Source: Desulfobacterales bacterium
Lineage (GTDB): Bacteria; Desulfobacterota; Desulfobacteria; Desulfobacterales; UBA11574
Reading direction: 5' to 3'
DNA: 53,333 nt
NCBI GenBank assembly: GCA_020345745.1
Contig: CP070768.1
Location: forward strand, 3,345,996 to 3,399,328
The notes beneath the pieces were generated by a model. That model worked only from the letters and a program-made list of their open reading frames with translations, did no database searches and was not told where the DNA came from. Numbering within the stretch: position 1 is the stretch's first letter; each line of letters begins with the position of its first letter. Positions 32,099-41,728 of this stretch are shown piece by piece. The translations under genes and the position numbers were made by a program.

Positions 32099-33276
32099 TC
32101 CAATACCTCATCTAAGCATTTCACAAGTGCATCAATCTCTTCTCTTTCGATGGTAAGGGGAGGGATAAAACGTAATATGTTCCCCTGGATGCAATTGATC
32201 AAAAATCCTCTTTCCATACACGAAATGACGACATCATCACCATCGGTTTTCAGTTTCATTCCCAAAAGCAATCCAATACCTCGAACATCCTCAACTGATG
32301 AATGTCGATCTTTTAGCCAAAAAAGCTTATCTTTAAAATAGGCTCCGATTTTCATACAATGGTCTAAAATATTCTCTTCAAAAAGGACGTTAACAACTTC
32401 GAGTGAAGCTGCGGTTACCAATGGTGTACCTCCGAATGTAGATGCGTGAGATCCCGGACCAAAAGCTTCTGCTACATTCTCTTTTGCCAACATCGCCCCA
32501 ATGGGCAACCCATTGCCAAGGGCTTTCGCCAAGGTCATGATGTCAGGCTCGATGCCAAAATGCTCGTAGGCAAAAAGTTTTCCTGTACGGCCGATTCCGG
32601 TCTGTATCTCATCAAAAATCAAGAGAACGCCGGCCTCGTTACACATTCGTCTCACCGTGGCAAAATATTCTGATGCAGGGCATCGAATGCCACCTTCACC
32701 CTGAATCGGCTCTACCAGCACCGCGCACGTAGTGACATCTATCCTGCGCTGCAATGCATCGAGGTCATTAAACGGTACATAATCGAAACCCTCTAATTCA
32801 GGCTCGAATCCTTTTCTTATTTTTTCTTGCCCTGTTGCTGAAAGTGTGGCCATGGTTCGTCCGTGAAAAGATTTTTCCATGGAGACGATTCTGAATCGAT
32901 TGTTTTCTCCTTTTTCTTTAAAGTATTTTCTGGCGAGTTTTATCGCAGCTTCATTCGCTTCAGCGCCGCTGTTGCAGAAAAATACCCGATCGGCGAAGCT
33001 GTTCTCCGTGAGCCATGTTGCCAGTTTTATTTGAGGTACCGTATAATATAGGTTCGATGTATGAAAAAGAATGCCGGCCTGTTCTGATATTGCTTTGGCA
33101 ACTCTCGGATGCGCATGCCCTAAGTTACAAACAGCAATTCCCGCAACAAAATCGACATAACTCTTGCCGTCCTTATCCCAAAGCCTGCATCCCTCCCCTT
33201 TCGTTAGCACAACGGGAAATCGTTTATAGGTTTTGGCAATGACATGATCTGCTTTTTGGATGACTTCGTTTTTCAT
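32095..33276 (-). CDS. argD: Acetylornithine aminotransferase
   Basis: 393 residues of class-III PLP aminotransferases. It makes N-acetylornithine and often also serves in the lysine pathway. Seen are the PLP-site CNSGAEANEAAIKLARKY, the FDEIQTGIGRTG strand with the cofactor aspartate, the Schiff-base lysine in LAKALGNGLPIGA, and STFGGTPL. The start overlaps the argB stop at base 33276, and its stop overlaps the TTG start of the argF remnant. Confidence 0.96.
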   Translation of the reverse strand: MKNEVIQKADHVIAKTYKRFPVVLTKGEGCRLWDKDGKSYVDFVAGIAVCNLGHAHPRVAKAISEQAGILFHTSNLYYTVPQIKLATWLTENSFADRVFFCNSGAEANEAAIKLARKYFKEKGENNRFRIVSMEKSFHGRTMATLSATGQEKIRKGFEPELEGFDYVPFNDLDALQRRIDVTTCAVLVEPIQGEGGIRCPASEYFATVRRMCNEAGVLLIFDEIQTGIGRTGKLFAYEHFGIEPDIMTLAKALGNGLPIGAMLAKENVAEAFGPGSHASTFGGTPLVTAASLEVVNVLFEENILDHCMKIGAYFKDKLFWLKDRHSSVEDVRGIGLLLGMKLKTDGDDVVISCMERGFLINCIQGNILRFIPPLTIEREEIDALVKCLDEVLD

Positions 33277-34163
33277 TATTGAACCTTTTCAAAGATAACT
33301 TCCGTACCTATGCCTCTGTCGGTAAAAAACTCCAGGAGTAAAGCATGACGCCTGCTTCCATTGATAATGTGGACCTTTTCAATACCGCTCTTCAGAGCGT
33401 CTAAAGCGCATTCAATCTTTGGAATCATGCCACCGGATACGGTTTTTTCTTTAACCATCCGATGGATACTTTCCGCATCTATTGAAGAAATAAGCTCTCC
33501 TGAGGCATTCAGCACCCCATCAACATCCGTAAGAAAGACCAGACGGCCGGCTGAAAGCGCCATGGCAACGCTGTTCGCAACAAGATCGGCATTGATGTTA
33601 TAGGTTTCACCTGAATCTCCGATACCAATCGGAGCGATAACAGGAATAAAATCTTTGTTTATCAGCGTGTGAATGATGCCAGGGTCAATATGAGTGACAT
33701 CTCCAACCAAACCTGGATCAATAATCTCAGGTGTGTCTGTTGTTTCATTTTGATGAACAATTTGGAGCTTTTTTGCACGAATCAGACCCGCATCCTTGCC
33801 GCTCAAACCGACCGCCTTCCCTCCCTGTTGATTAATTTGAGCAACGATCCTTTTATTCACTTTGCCGCCCAGCACCATTTCTACAACGTCCATTGTCGGT
33901 TCGTCGGTCAGGCGCATCCCTCGTACAAATTTGGAATGTATGCCCATGCGATCTAAAACCCGGTTAATTTGAGGGCCACCTCCGTGAACGACAACAGGAT
34001 TTAACCCGATAAATTTCAATAAGGTAATGTCACGCGCAAAGTCCTCCTTGAGCTGGCTGTCGACCATGGCGTGCCCGCCGTATTTAATGACCACAGTCAT
34101 GCCATAGAAACGTCGTATATAAGGGAGCGCTTCGATAAGTATGTCGGCAACATTTATATCCAT
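33276..34163 (-). CDS. argB: Acetylglutamate kinase
   Basis: 295 residues. It phosphorylates N-acetylglutamate, usually the arginine-inhibited step. Conserved elements are [19 protein letters not shown], the acetylglutamate-site [21 protein letters not shown] and [11 protein letters not shown]. The N-terminal extension typical of arginine-sensitive forms (residues 1-20) is present, so feedback control is likely. It is the first gene of the argBDGH operon. Confidence 0.97.
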   Translation of the reverse strand: MDINVADILIEALPYIRRFYGMTVVIKYGGHAMVDSQLKEDFARDITLLKFIGLNPVVVHGGGPQINRVLDRMGIHSKFVRGMRLTDEPTMDVVEMVLGGKVNKRIVAQINQQGGKAVGLSGKDAGLIRAKKLQIVHQNETTDTPEIIDPGLVGDVTHIDPGIIHTLINKDFIPVIAPIGIGDSGETYNINADLVANSVAMALSAGRLVFLTDVDGVLNASGELISSIDAESIHRMVKEKTVSGGMIPKIECALDALKSGIEKVHIINGSRRHALLLEFFTDRGIGTEVIFEKVQ

Positions 34164-34286
34164 GTTTTTTATTCTTTTTATAAAGTGCTTGGTTAATATA
34201 CTAGCAAACCCGAACTTGCACGAGGATGTTACATAAAACTGTTTTTGTTAAAAATTATAAAGATTCTTATCAATTTTCATACAAGG

Positions 34287-35660
34287 TTATAAAATAAACC
34301 GGCTCAAGTCTTCGTCGTCTTTAATTTCTTCTAATTGGTCTACGACATACTTTCTATCAATAACGATTCTTTTTTCTACCAGGTCCGGCGCATCGAAAAG
34401 AATGTCTTCAAGAAGACACTCCATCAGCGTATACAGCCTTCGAGCACCGATGTTCTCGGTCTGATTGTTCACATCTTCAGCAATTTTTGCTATTTCTTCA
34501 ACCGCCTCATCCTCAAAAACCACATCAACGCCTTCGGTCTTTAGGATAGCGAGGTATTGCAGAATTAAAGCATTTTTGGGTTCGACAAGTATCCTTGCAA
34601 ATTCTTTTTGTCCCAAAGCATCAAGTTCTACCCGTATGGGGAATCTCCCTTGCAGTTCAGGAATCAAATCAGACGGTTTAACCGTGTGAAAAGCGCCTGA
34701 AGCAATGAACAGAATATTGTCTGTTTTAACCGGCCCATATTTGGTTGTAACCGTACTCCCTTCTACAATTGGAAGAAGATCCCTTTGCACACCTTCTCTT
34801 GACACATCCGGACCCTGGACACCATTTTTGCCCGCGATCTTGTCAATTTCATCGAGAAATATAATCCCCGACTGCTCGACCTTTTGAATGGCTTTTTTCA
34901 CAACCTTGTCCATATCGACCAAGTTCTGGGCCTCTTCCGCTGCAAGCACCTCCATCGCCTCGGGCACTTTTATTTTCCTTCGCTTGGTACTTTTGGGCAG
35001 AAAACCACCGATCATATCTTTGAAATTAATGCCCAACTCCTCCATGCCAACATTAGAAAAGATCTCCACCATCGGCATGGCTCGCTCTGAAACATCAAGG
35101 TCAACGTAACGGTTATCAAGCTTACCTTCCCGAAGCATGCGACGCAGCTTTTCTCTTGTGGAAAAAGATTCATCGCCATCGTGCGTGATCAGCTCAAAGG
35201 GCGTCTCTTTTGTATCTTCCGGTTTCGGCGCCTGGTCGGCCCCTGATTTCGGAAGTAATATATCGAGCATCCTCTCTTCAGCAATCTGACGCCCCCTTTC
35301 CCTAACACGCTCTTGTTCCGTCGATCTAACCTCATTAACCGTGAGTTCGAGCAAATCCCTTACCATGGACTCAACATCACGCCCCACATAGCCAACTTCG
35401 GTAAACTTAGATGCCTCAACCTTGCTAAATGGCGAATCGGTCAGATTGGAAAGCCTTCTAGCGATCTCTGTTTTTCCCACCCCCGTAGGGCCGATAAGTA
35501 TGATATTTTTGGGTGTAATTTCGTCCCTGAGATCTCCCGGTACCTGCTGCCTTCGCCATCGGTTCCTTAGGGCAATGGCTACTGAGCGCTTCGCCTTATC
35601 CTGCCCAATGATATATTTATCCAGTTCTTTTACAATTTCGTGTGGTTTTAAATCGTTCAT
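34287..35660 (-). CDS. hslU: ATP-dependent protease ATPase subunit HslU
   Basis: 457 residues of the Clp/HslU AAA+ family. It unfolds substrates and feeds them to HslV. Walker A is GPTGVGKTE (about residues 57-65), Walker B is [10 protein letters not shown], the pore motif GYVGRDV is present, and an I-domain insertion lies between them. The C-terminal LSRFIL tail is the segment that docks into HslV. It begins five bases after hslV. Confidence 0.97.
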   Translation of the reverse strand: MNDLKPHEIVKELDKYIIGQDKAKRSVAIALRNRWRRQQVPGDLRDEITPKNIILIGPTGVGKTEIARRLSNLTDSPFSKVEASKFTEVGYVGRDVESMVRDLLELTVNEVRSTEQERVRERGRQIAEERMLDILLPKSGADQAPKPEDTKETPFELITHDGDESFSTREKLRRMLREGKLDNRYVDLDVSERAMPMVEIFSNVGMEELGINFKDMIGGFLPKSTKRRKIKVPEAMEVLAAEEAQNLVDMDKVVKKAIQKVEQSGIIFLDEIDKIAGKNGVQGPDVSREGVQRDLLPIVEGSTVTTKYGPVKTDNILFIASGAFHTVKPSDLIPELQGRFPIRVELDALGQKEFARILVEPKNALILQYLAILKTEGVDVVFEDEAVEEIAKIAEDVNNQTENIGARRLYTLMECLLEDILFDAPDLVEKRIVIDRKYVVDQLEEIKDDEDLSRFIL

Positions 35661-35665
35661 CTCTT

Positions 35666-36196
35666 TTACAACTCTTCAATGGTGATATCATTATTGGTAA
35701 AAACACAAATTGAACCGATGATTTCCATGGCTTGCCTTACAATGCTAACAGCATCCAAGTCCGTATGCTTGATCAGGGCTATCGCCGCCGCCTGCGCGCT
35801 GGCCCCTCCCGCACCAATTCCCATAACACCTTCGTCCGGTTCAATGACATCACCGTTGCCTGAAATAACAAACATGTTTTTCTCATCGGTCGCGATCATG
35901 ATCGCCTCAAGACGTCTCAAGTATTTGTCGGTCCGCCAGTCTCTCGCCAGTTCAACGGCGCTACGCGTCAAATTGCCGTTGTATCGCTCAAGCTTTGCCT
36001 CCAGGCGTTCGGACAGATTCAAGGCATCGGCCGTTGCACCTGCAAATCCCACAATAATCTTATCGTTGTAAATCCTTCTGACTTTTTTGGCCTTATGCTT
36101 TATAATCGTATTTCCTAGTGTAACCTGTCCGTCACCAGCAATCGCCACTTTGCCCTTACGTCTGACTGCAAGTATTGTTGTGCCATGTGGATTCAT
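35666..36196 (-). CDS. hslV: ATP-dependent protease peptidase subunit HslV
   Basis: 176 residues of the proteasome-like Ntn hydrolase family. The mature N-terminal nucleophile should be Thr6 in HGTTILAVR, exposed after removal of a five-residue leader slightly longer than in E. coli. Lys and Asp partners lie in GDGQVTLGN and KVRRIYNDK. It works as a double hexamer with HslU in the cytoplasm and is placed between xerC and hslU. Confidence 0.97.
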   Translation of the reverse strand: MNPHGTTILAVRRKGKVAIAGDGQVTLGNTIIKHKAKKVRRIYNDKIIVGFAGATADALNLSERLEAKLERYNGNLTRSAVELARDWRTDKYLRRLEAIMIATDEKNMFVISGNGDVIEPDEGVMGIGAGGASAQAAAIALIKHTDLDAVSIVRQAMEIIGSICVFTNNDITIEEL

Positions 36197-36208
36197 AACT
36201 GTCCTAAC

Positions 36209-37144
36209 TTATCGTCGTGGATGGGTCTTATCATAAGTTTCCATTAATTTGTCTATACTTATATGGGTATATTTCTGTGTCGTTGAAAGGCTTTTATGGC
36301 CCAAAAGCTCTTGTACTACCCGCAAATCCGCTCCTGCATCAAGCATGTGCGTAGCAAACGTATGGCGAAGGGCATGCGGTGAAACCGGTATTAACAGGCC
36401 GCATGCCTTCGCTGTCTTTTCAAGAATACGACCAATCGATCGGGTCGTCAGTCGCCCGCCGTTCTTGTTTAAAAAAAGTGGTGTATTTTCCTCCGATGGT
36501 ATTCCGGCTTCTATGGCTAATCTATCTCTATAGTTCTTAATGGCAGCCTTTGCCTTTTCCCCGATGGGCACCACCCGTTCTTTGTTTCCTTTTCCTAGAA
36601 CGCGAATGATGCATCGATTAAAATCGACATCAAAGGTATTCATTCCGGATAGCTCAGAAACGCGTATTCCGCTCGAATAAAGGGTTTCAAAAATGGCACG
36701 GTTCCTTAAATCAAGAAGTGTGTCGTTACCTATCGAATCGAGCAGCCTGAACATATCATCAACGGTCAGATAAGATGGAATGGTCTTCTCCTGTTTGGGT
36801 GAAAGTATCACGTCCAAAGGATTGTCCAAAATAATGCCATGTTTGACAAGGTATCGAAAAAAAGAGCGAATGGCAGAAAGCTTGCGCGCTATGGTCGCTT
36901 TTTTATTCTTTTTATTTAGAAACCCAAGATAGCCTCTGATCATCAGGCTGTCGATCTGATCAGCTCCAAAACGATCCCATCTGCTTTGGTCCTTTTTGCC
37001 GGAAAAAAAAATATCATTAATAAAAGATACCCATTCTTCTAAATCGTGTAAGTAAGCACGGCATGTGTTTGCGGCGTAGCCTTTTTCCGACAACAGTGAT
37101 TCAATAAAGGATGCTATCTGATGTTTTAAGGAAGTTGACATCAT
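36209..37144 (-). CDS. xerC: Tyrosine recombinase XerC
   Basis: 311 residues with the N-terminal core-binding domain (about 5-110) and catalytic domain. All catalytic residues can be assigned: Arg in SSGIRVSEL, Lys in GKGNKERVVPIG, His-x2-Arg in HALRHTFATH, His in GHKSL, and the nucleophilic Tyr in TTQKYTH. It resolves chromosome dimers at dif. It overlaps the HAD gene by one base and is followed by hslVU, an order common in many bacteria. Confidence 0.93.
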   Translation of the reverse strand: MMSTSLKHQIASFIESLLSEKGYAANTCRAYLHDLEEWVSFINDIFFSGKKDQSRWDRFGADQIDSLMIRGYLGFLNKKNKKATIARKLSAIRSFFRYLVKHGIILDNPLDVILSPKQEKTIPSYLTVDDMFRLLDSIGNDTLLDLRNRAIFETLYSSGIRVSELSGMNTFDVDFNRCIIRVLGKGNKERVVPIGEKAKAAIKNYRDRLAIEAGIPSEENTPLFLNKNGGRLTTRSIGRILEKTAKACGLLIPVSPHALRHTFATHMLDAGADLRVVQELLGHKSLSTTQKYTHISIDKLMETYDKTHPRR

Positions 37145-37731
37145 TAAAAATTAATCAACGATTCAAGTTCACTCCAGGTGCCTACCTCAATAAACGGATG
37201 ATTTCTCCTGTTCCAAGGCTGTTTGAAAAGAACAGGTGTAATGCCGGCTGCTTTAAGGGGAAAACATGTTTCAAGCCTGTCTTCAACAAAATATAAAACA
37301 TTTCTTTCCGAAAGCACCTCTGTCTTGGCTTCAAAGGATCCTGTTGCAATCACTGTTATTGAATCTGCACTTAAAGGGAGTACGCTTTGTATCCAGTCAG
37401 AAATTGGGCCATCATACAATCGAGCCGTCACAAAAAGAATGGGACCGTACCTTTGACCAAGCCGGGTTAGGACATTTGTCGCCCCACTGATAGGCTTTAA
37501 CGGAGCGTTATGGTTTCCATCCATTATTTTAGTGATAATTTTCTCAATAATTTCACTTTCAATATCGACACAATCCTCCAGAGCATAGCAGGTTATATCT
37601 TCGTATTTTATCCCGTCTATTTCATACTCTTCACGTGCGATATCAAGGAATAATGTCATGGTGTCAGCAAAAACACCGTCAATATCGAATGCGACTGAGG
37701 CCGGATCAATCATAAATTTTTCCAAAGTCAT
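37144..37731 (-). CDS. HAD-superfamily phosphatase
   Basis: About 195 residues from ATG 37731; the frame upstream overlaps the next gene and lacks support. Motif I is VAFDIDGVFADT with both aspartates, motif II is the FVTAR strand, and motif III is FVEDRLETC. This set indicates a HAD hydrolase, probably a 5'-nucleotidase-like or sugar-phosphate phosphatase. The substrate is not predictable. It lies between the SAP/Rho-N-like gene and xerC and is probably in one operon with xerC-hslV-hslU. Confidence 0.85.
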   Translation of the reverse strand: MTLEKFMIDPASVAFDIDGVFADTMTLFLDIAREEYEIDGIKYEDITCYALEDCVDIESEIIEKIITKIMDGNHNAPLKPISGATNVLTRLGQRYGPILFVTARLYDGPISDWIQSVLPLSADSITVIATGSFEAKTEVLSERNVLYFVEDRLETCFPLKAAGITPVLFKQPWNRRNHPFIEVGTWSELESLINF

Positions 37732-37759
37732 ACGTTGAGAACCATTCGTCAACCGGCGA

Positions 37760-38086
37760 TTATGCCGCTCTTCGTGTCTTTTTTTTGAGCCTGGATATCC
37801 GGCGTCTGTAGATTTTCGCCATTTTCTCATCTTTGTTGTTAATGGCGATTTCACGTTCGGCCTTCAGCGCTTTGATCTTTTTTTTAATTTCGCGGACCGA
37901 GGTATCCGTCTTTTTCTCTACACCTTCCTCTATACCTCTTGCTTTTTTAATAGCGCTAATGAGTTCCGCTTTGTTCATCCCATAAACACCTGTGATTTCA
38001 GGCAGCTGTTTTCCGACCTCCCGCAATTCTTTAGCCGTCATTTTCTCTAGAGGTTTTTCCTTGACTTCTTTCTTCTTTACACCCAT
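37760..38086 (-). CDS. Small basic protein with Rho-N/SAP-like domain
   Basis: 108 residues. Residues 14-50 (MTAKELREVGKQLPEITGVY, MNKAELISAIKKARG) resemble the Rho N-terminal/SAP helix-extended-loop-helix that binds nucleic acid. The rest is a highly charged coiled coil (SVREIKKKIKALKAERE). The role is unknown, but nucleic-acid binding is plausible. It heads the cluster containing HAD, xerC and hslVU, after the terminator at 38112-38140. Confidence 0.7.
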   Translation of the reverse strand: MGVKKKEVKEKPLEKMTAKELREVGKQLPEITGVYGMNKAELISAIKKARGIEEGVEKKTDTSVREIKKKIKALKAEREIAINNKDEKMAKIYRRRISRLKKKTRRAA

Positions 38087-38111
38087 GTTCGGTATGTCTC
38101 CTTCTGTTTAA

Positions 38112-38140
38112 AAAAAAGCACAAGCGGAGGTTGCAAAACC
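38112..38140 (-). terminator. Terminator downstream of udg
   Basis: Minus-strand stem GCGGGGGTT / AACCTCCGC with a short loop, then CTTGTGC and eight T's. It separates udg from the Rho-N-like gene. Confidence 0.7.
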
Positions 38141-38298
38141 CCCGCCAATGAGTGGTTATTATTACCCAAAACCGAATGCTGAATTACATCTAATCCATGT
38201 TATGAATATTTATAAAACATATTAAAACCAGCATAATATACAGTATTTTAATGTAATGTCAACATTGGTTTCACAAATTGAACACTATGAATTATTGC

Positions 38299-39024
38299 TT
38301 AATCGATTCCCAAAGCCTTCATCAATTTTTTCATATCTTCCCAAACACTTCGCTTTTTATCAGGGTTTCTCAACAAGAATGCTGGATGATAGGTGGGCAT
38401 TACTTTGATTCCCATATAGTCGTAAAAAATCCCTCTTAATTTTGAAATCGGTTCTTTGGTCTCGAGCAGGGTCTGGGCAGCAAAACTTCCGAGAGTACAT
38501 ATGAAATCCGGATGTATGGCAGCAATTTGTCGCCTTAAAAAAGGTGAACAGGCCGCTATCTCATCGGGCATGGGATTCCTGTTTCCGGGGGGTCGGCACT
38601 TAACAATATTGCAGATATAAACCTGGTTACGTGTTAATTTGATAGCTTCGATAATCTTTGTCAGAAGCTGACCAGCAGCCCCAACAAAGGGTTGTCCTTG
38701 TCTGTCCTCTTCATATCCCGGTCCTTCGCCGATAAATATCAGTTTCGCATGAGCGGTTCCACAGCCGAATACGATATTTGTCCGGCCTTCTGAAAGCCGG
38801 CAACGTTGACAGTCACCCAAATCGGTACGAATATCCTCTAAAGTCTCAACAGAAAAAACATCCTTTCGCCCCCAGGCTGCAAGTGTATTAAGAACCTCTG
38901 AGGAGGCATCAAAACCTTTGCACCCCATCTGTTCAAGAAAACGAAGGGTGTTGCGGACGTCTTCAACAGTTGCTGCAAAATTGCCTTTATTCATTTGGTT
39001 TTTTCTATCCAAACGTTGGGGCAT
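38299..39024 (-). CDS. Family 4 uracil-DNA glycosylase
   Basis: About 241 residues from ATG 39024, preceded by GGAGAGCAA; a TTG start at 39093 would add 23 residues. It removes uracil from DNA. The family 4 hallmarks are present: the pattern CQRCRLSEGRTN with two Fe-S cysteines, FIGEGPGYEEDRQGQPFVG (active site A), CNIVKCRPPGNRNP with further cysteines, and the second site TYHPAFLLRN. A 4Fe-4S cluster is expected. It lies downstream of coaBC. Confidence 0.92.
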   Translation of the reverse strand: MPQRLDRKNQMNKGNFAATVEDVRNTLRFLEQMGCKGFDASSEVLNTLAAWGRKDVFSVETLEDIRTDLGDCQRCRLSEGRTNIVFGCGTAHAKLIFIGEGPGYEEDRQGQPFVGAAGQLLTKIIEAIKLTRNQVYICNIVKCRPPGNRNPMPDEIAACSPFLRRQIAAIHPDFICTLGSFAAQTLLETKEPISKLRGIFYDYMGIKVMPTYHPAFLLRNPDKKRSVWEDMKKLMKALGID

Positions 39025-39327
39025 TTGCTCTCCATTCAGATCGCGAGGTCTTTGAAAAACCCCCTTTTTATTCAATCTCTGTGTCAGACTCAAATTTTAA
39101 TCCGCCAAAGTTTGGTGGCGGATTAATTCGCGAAATACTCGATGTATGTCTGCGGTTAAAATTTTCGCATTGACTCGGGGCGTCCATGCCCCTCGCCCTA
39201 AAGGGCAGTTTGGTAGCTGTCCAATTCCGCTATCCTGCAGAATTGTCCTTGACTTTAGATAAAACTGAGCATTTTTCAAAGGCCTCAGGCCTTCTTTAAG
39301 CATAACAAAACATGCCCAACTCAATCC
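39025..39327. other. Spacer between coaBC and udg
   Basis: It contains a dyad TAATCCGCC / GGCGGATTA (39098-39125) just upstream of udg. A 75-codon minus frame covers most of the stretch but has no ribosome site or recognisable domain. It may be an intergenic repeat. Confidence 0.4.
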
Positions 39328-40521
39328 TTACATTTTTATTATTCGATCTAAAAGAACATGGGCGACATCATCTTTATGCATCGTCGGAAGAGATTCTTTT
39401 GTTCCATCTTTAAAAAAGAGCGTAACCGTGTTCGTGTCCGTGCCGAAACCCGAAGCGGGTTCGCCGATCAGGTTTCCGACGATTAAATCGAGACGTTTTT
39501 CAGCCAGTTTATTTGCTGCGTTTTCTGCAAGATTTTCTGTTTCCGCAGCAAAGCCCACGAGAATCTGCTGTTTTTTTCTTTTGCCGATCTCTTTGAGGAT
39601 ATCCAGATTTTTTTCAAGAAGCATAGCATGCTCTTTTTCGTCTTTTTTAACCTTATATTCCACTTGATCTTTGGGTTTATAATCAGAAACCGCTGCCGTT
39701 TTTACAATGATGTCTGCGGTATCCATTCTCTCAAATACCTCATCTGCCATCTCTTGTGCCGTTCGCACCCGGATCACCGATACCCGGTTTGGATCGGCAA
39801 GATTCGTCGGCCCTGTTACTAAACTGACCGTGCCACCCCTGTGCTCTGCCGCCTTTGCAACGGCGAATCCCATTTTTCCGGAAGAAGGGTTGCTGATGAA
39901 ACGGACCGGATCGAAATGTTCACAGGTAGGACCCGCTGTCACGAGGATGCGCTTACCGGTCAAGTCGTTGGGATAAAGCGCATACATCAGCCTGTCCAAT
40001 ATATCCTCCGGTTCGGGAAGACGACCGGGCCCTATTGTGCCGCAGGCCAGTTCTCCGGATTCGGGGTCGATTATAAAATACCCGTCCGTCTTGAGTTGAT
40101 CAAGGTTCCTTTGAACAGATCTGCTTTCAAACATGTGGGTGTTCATCGACGGACATACGAGCACCGGACATGTTACCGCCAGAATAAACGTACTCAGGGC
40201 ATCATCTGCAATCCCATGGGCGAACTTACCGATAATGTTAGCTGTTGCAGGAGCAATAACCACCGCATCCGCTTCACCCGCCCAATCGATATGCTTAATG
40301 GACGCATCCCCTTCTTCTTCAAAAAGGCTTGTACACACCTTTTGGCCCGACAAGGCTTCAAACGTCACAGGACCGACAAACCATTTGGCATTTTGGGTCA
40401 TTATGACCCTTGCATTTGCGCCATTTGTTACGAGAAGCCTTAGAAATTCCGCGCTCTTATAAGCAGCAATACCTCCAGACACCCCCAGTACAATATTTTT
40501 TTTATCAATGATTTTTTTCAT
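39328..40521 (-). CDS. coaBC: Bifunctional phosphopantothenoylcysteine synthase/decarboxylase
   Basis: 397 residues. The N-terminal CoaC half (about 1-185) is an FMN flavoprotein with the catalytic His in IKHIDWAGEA, APATANIIGKFA, the substrate clamp PSMNTHMF and the Cys of ELACGTIGPGR. The C-terminal CoaB half (about 190-397) ligates cysteine to phosphopantothenate with CTP or ATP (VTAGPTCEHFDPVR, then NPSSGKMG). Together they make two steps of coenzyme A synthesis. The gene is followed by a repeat-containing gap and then udg. Confidence 0.96.
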   Translation of the reverse strand: MKKIIDKKNIVLGVSGGIAAYKSAEFLRLLVTNGANARVIMTQNAKWFVGPVTFEALSGQKVCTSLFEEEGDASIKHIDWAGEADAVVIAPATANIIGKFAHGIADDALSTFILAVTCPVLVCPSMNTHMFESRSVQRNLDQLKTDGYFIIDPESGELACGTIGPGRLPEPEDILDRLMYALYPNDLTGKRILVTAGPTCEHFDPVRFISNPSSGKMGFAVAKAAEHRGGTVSLVTGPTNLADPNRVSVIRVRTAQEMADEVFERMDTADIIVKTAAVSDYKPKDQVEYKVKKDEKEHAMLLEKNLDILKEIGKRKKQQILVGFAAETENLAENAANKLAEKRLDLIVGNLIGEPASGFGTDTNTVTLFFKDGTKESLPTMHKDDVAHVLLDRIIKM

Positions 40522-40620
40522 TGCGAAAATGCCTTATTTCAATTTTGCCTTTTAAAAAATATTATCCAGCCACTTTGACTTAAGGATTGCGATCAAAATT
40601 AGGCTGCGAAACTTGATTCA

Positions 40621-41112
40621 TTATTTAAGCAGCCCGGATTCGGCGTCATCTAGATTGGGCGCAACACCTATTTCGACGTAGGTATAAAACTCTTTCTCGT
40701 TAATGTTAATCACGCACCACCGATTCTCCTTTTGAAATAACAATATCGTACTTGTACGCGGAGATTTAAATGACCCCATCGATCTCCAGTTATCTTTCTC
40801 CATATTGTTCTTAAAAAAAACGATCAATGAATTTCTATCGACCCTGCCCTTTAATGCAAGAACCCCTGTGAGAAATCCCGGGGCCTGGACCACATAGGTC
40901 GATCGATTATCGATCTTTAGTTCCTTGGGGAGAAGAATATCTTCGAATTCGTGATAATACGTCGCCGTGTCCTGTTTTTCCTTTACTGACTCGATAGCGG
41001 ATTCACTTGGTTTTGACCTAACACCACCACAACCGACAAGCAAAAGAAAAAATACAACCATAACGCCAACATTTAATAGTAGCGTTCTCTTATGTTTGGT
41101 TTTTATCAGCAT
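40621..41112 (-). CDS. Lipoprotein of unknown function
   Basis: 163 residues from ATG 41112, which has GGAGG upstream; the longer frame from 41139 is less likely. The signal peptide ends with a lipobox-like LLVGC, so the protein is probably lipid-anchored. The mature part (YYHEFEDILLPKELKI, then APGFLTGVLALKGRVD, then NRWCVININEKEFYTYVEI) is a mixed alpha/beta domain, seen in other delta-proteobacterial lipoproteins as far as I recall, with no assigned role. It is the last gene of the murJ-ftsB cluster. Confidence 0.75.
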   Translation of the reverse strand: MLIKTKHKRTLLLNVGVMVVFFLLLVGCGGVRSKPSESAIESVKEKQDTATYYHEFEDILLPKELKIDNRSTYVVQAPGFLTGVLALKGRVDRNSLIVFFKNNMEKDNWRSMGSFKSPRTSTILLFQKENRWCVININEKEFYTYVEIGVAPNLDDAESGLLK

Positions 41113-41154
41113 AGAACCTCCGCTTTTGGATCTATCCATAATGTCAAAAAAAAA

Positions 41155-41433
41155 TTATTGTCTATCATTGAGGTGGCTTTGTAATTTCTTTAGCTTTTTC
41201 AATTCGTTCGATGTAATTAACAGATCAATCCATTGAATAAATAATTGGATAAGTCTTTCTAAGTTACTGCCAAAACGTTTCTTTTCCAACTCGGAAATGG
41301 CATTCAAAAGATCCTGTCGATCCGGTTCGCGTCTTAGAAGGTATTGGTAGATCCTGGCTGCTTTTTCATATTTACCCTGGTCATCAAAGATCTTTGCCAT
41401 GGTTTCTGTGTAGAAAACGTCATCTTCAATCAA
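41155..41433 (-). CDS. Short TPR-like protein
   Basis: 92 residues with one clear tetratricopeptide helix pair (ETMAKIFDDQGKYEKAARIYQYLL, written here in parts: ETMAKIFDDQGKYEK and AARIYQYLLRREP) and a helical remainder. It overlaps ftsB by eight bases, so it is translationally coupled. It may be a small adaptor in the same envelope operon; no function is known. Confidence 0.7.
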   Translation of the reverse strand: MIEDDVFYTETMAKIFDDQGKYEKAARIYQYLLRREPDRQDLLNAISELEKKRFGSNLERLIQLFIQWIDLLITSNELKKLKKLQSHLNDRQ

Positions 41434-41728
41434 TTTGCGGCTTCCTGTTATTTGGCGGTTTTAAAATAACTTCATCTTTGCCGACAACACCCAGCTCCTG
41501 CCGTGCTACATTTTCAACATACTCGGGATCATTTTTCAATCTCTCTATTTCTCGGTATAAAGAGAGGTTCTCCTGTTTTAGCGATTCGTTCTTTTGCAAC
41601 AAATCGTCCCTTTCCGTTTTCAGTCTATTTAGATCGATCAGGCCATTGTCGCCGAACACAATAAACAAAAGCAATGACGATAGTAAAAGTATGCTCAAAG
41701 CGATAAGAATCGCTTGTCGTGATTTCAC
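41426..41728 (-). CDS. ftsB: Septum formation initiator FtsB/DivIC family
   Basis: 100 residues: one membrane segment (about 8-25), then a coiled coil (LKTERDDLLQKNESLKQENL and onward) and the conserved closing segment YVENVARQELGVVGKDEVIL. FtsB-type proteins bridge FtsL and FtsQ in the divisome, with the coiled coil in the periplasm. The start overlaps the murJ stop by four bases (ATGA-type), suggesting coupling. Confidence 0.9.
   Translation of the reverse strand: MKSRQAILIALSILLLSSLLLFIVFGDNGLIDLNRLKTERDDLLQKNESLKQENLSLYREIERLKNDPEYVENVARQELGVVGKDEVILKPPNNRKPQID

Noticed and set aside
39097..39324. 75-codon minus-strand frame between coaBC and udg
   Set aside because: No ribosome site, no recognisable domain, and it spans a dyad-containing intergenic stretch, so I treat it as non-coding.
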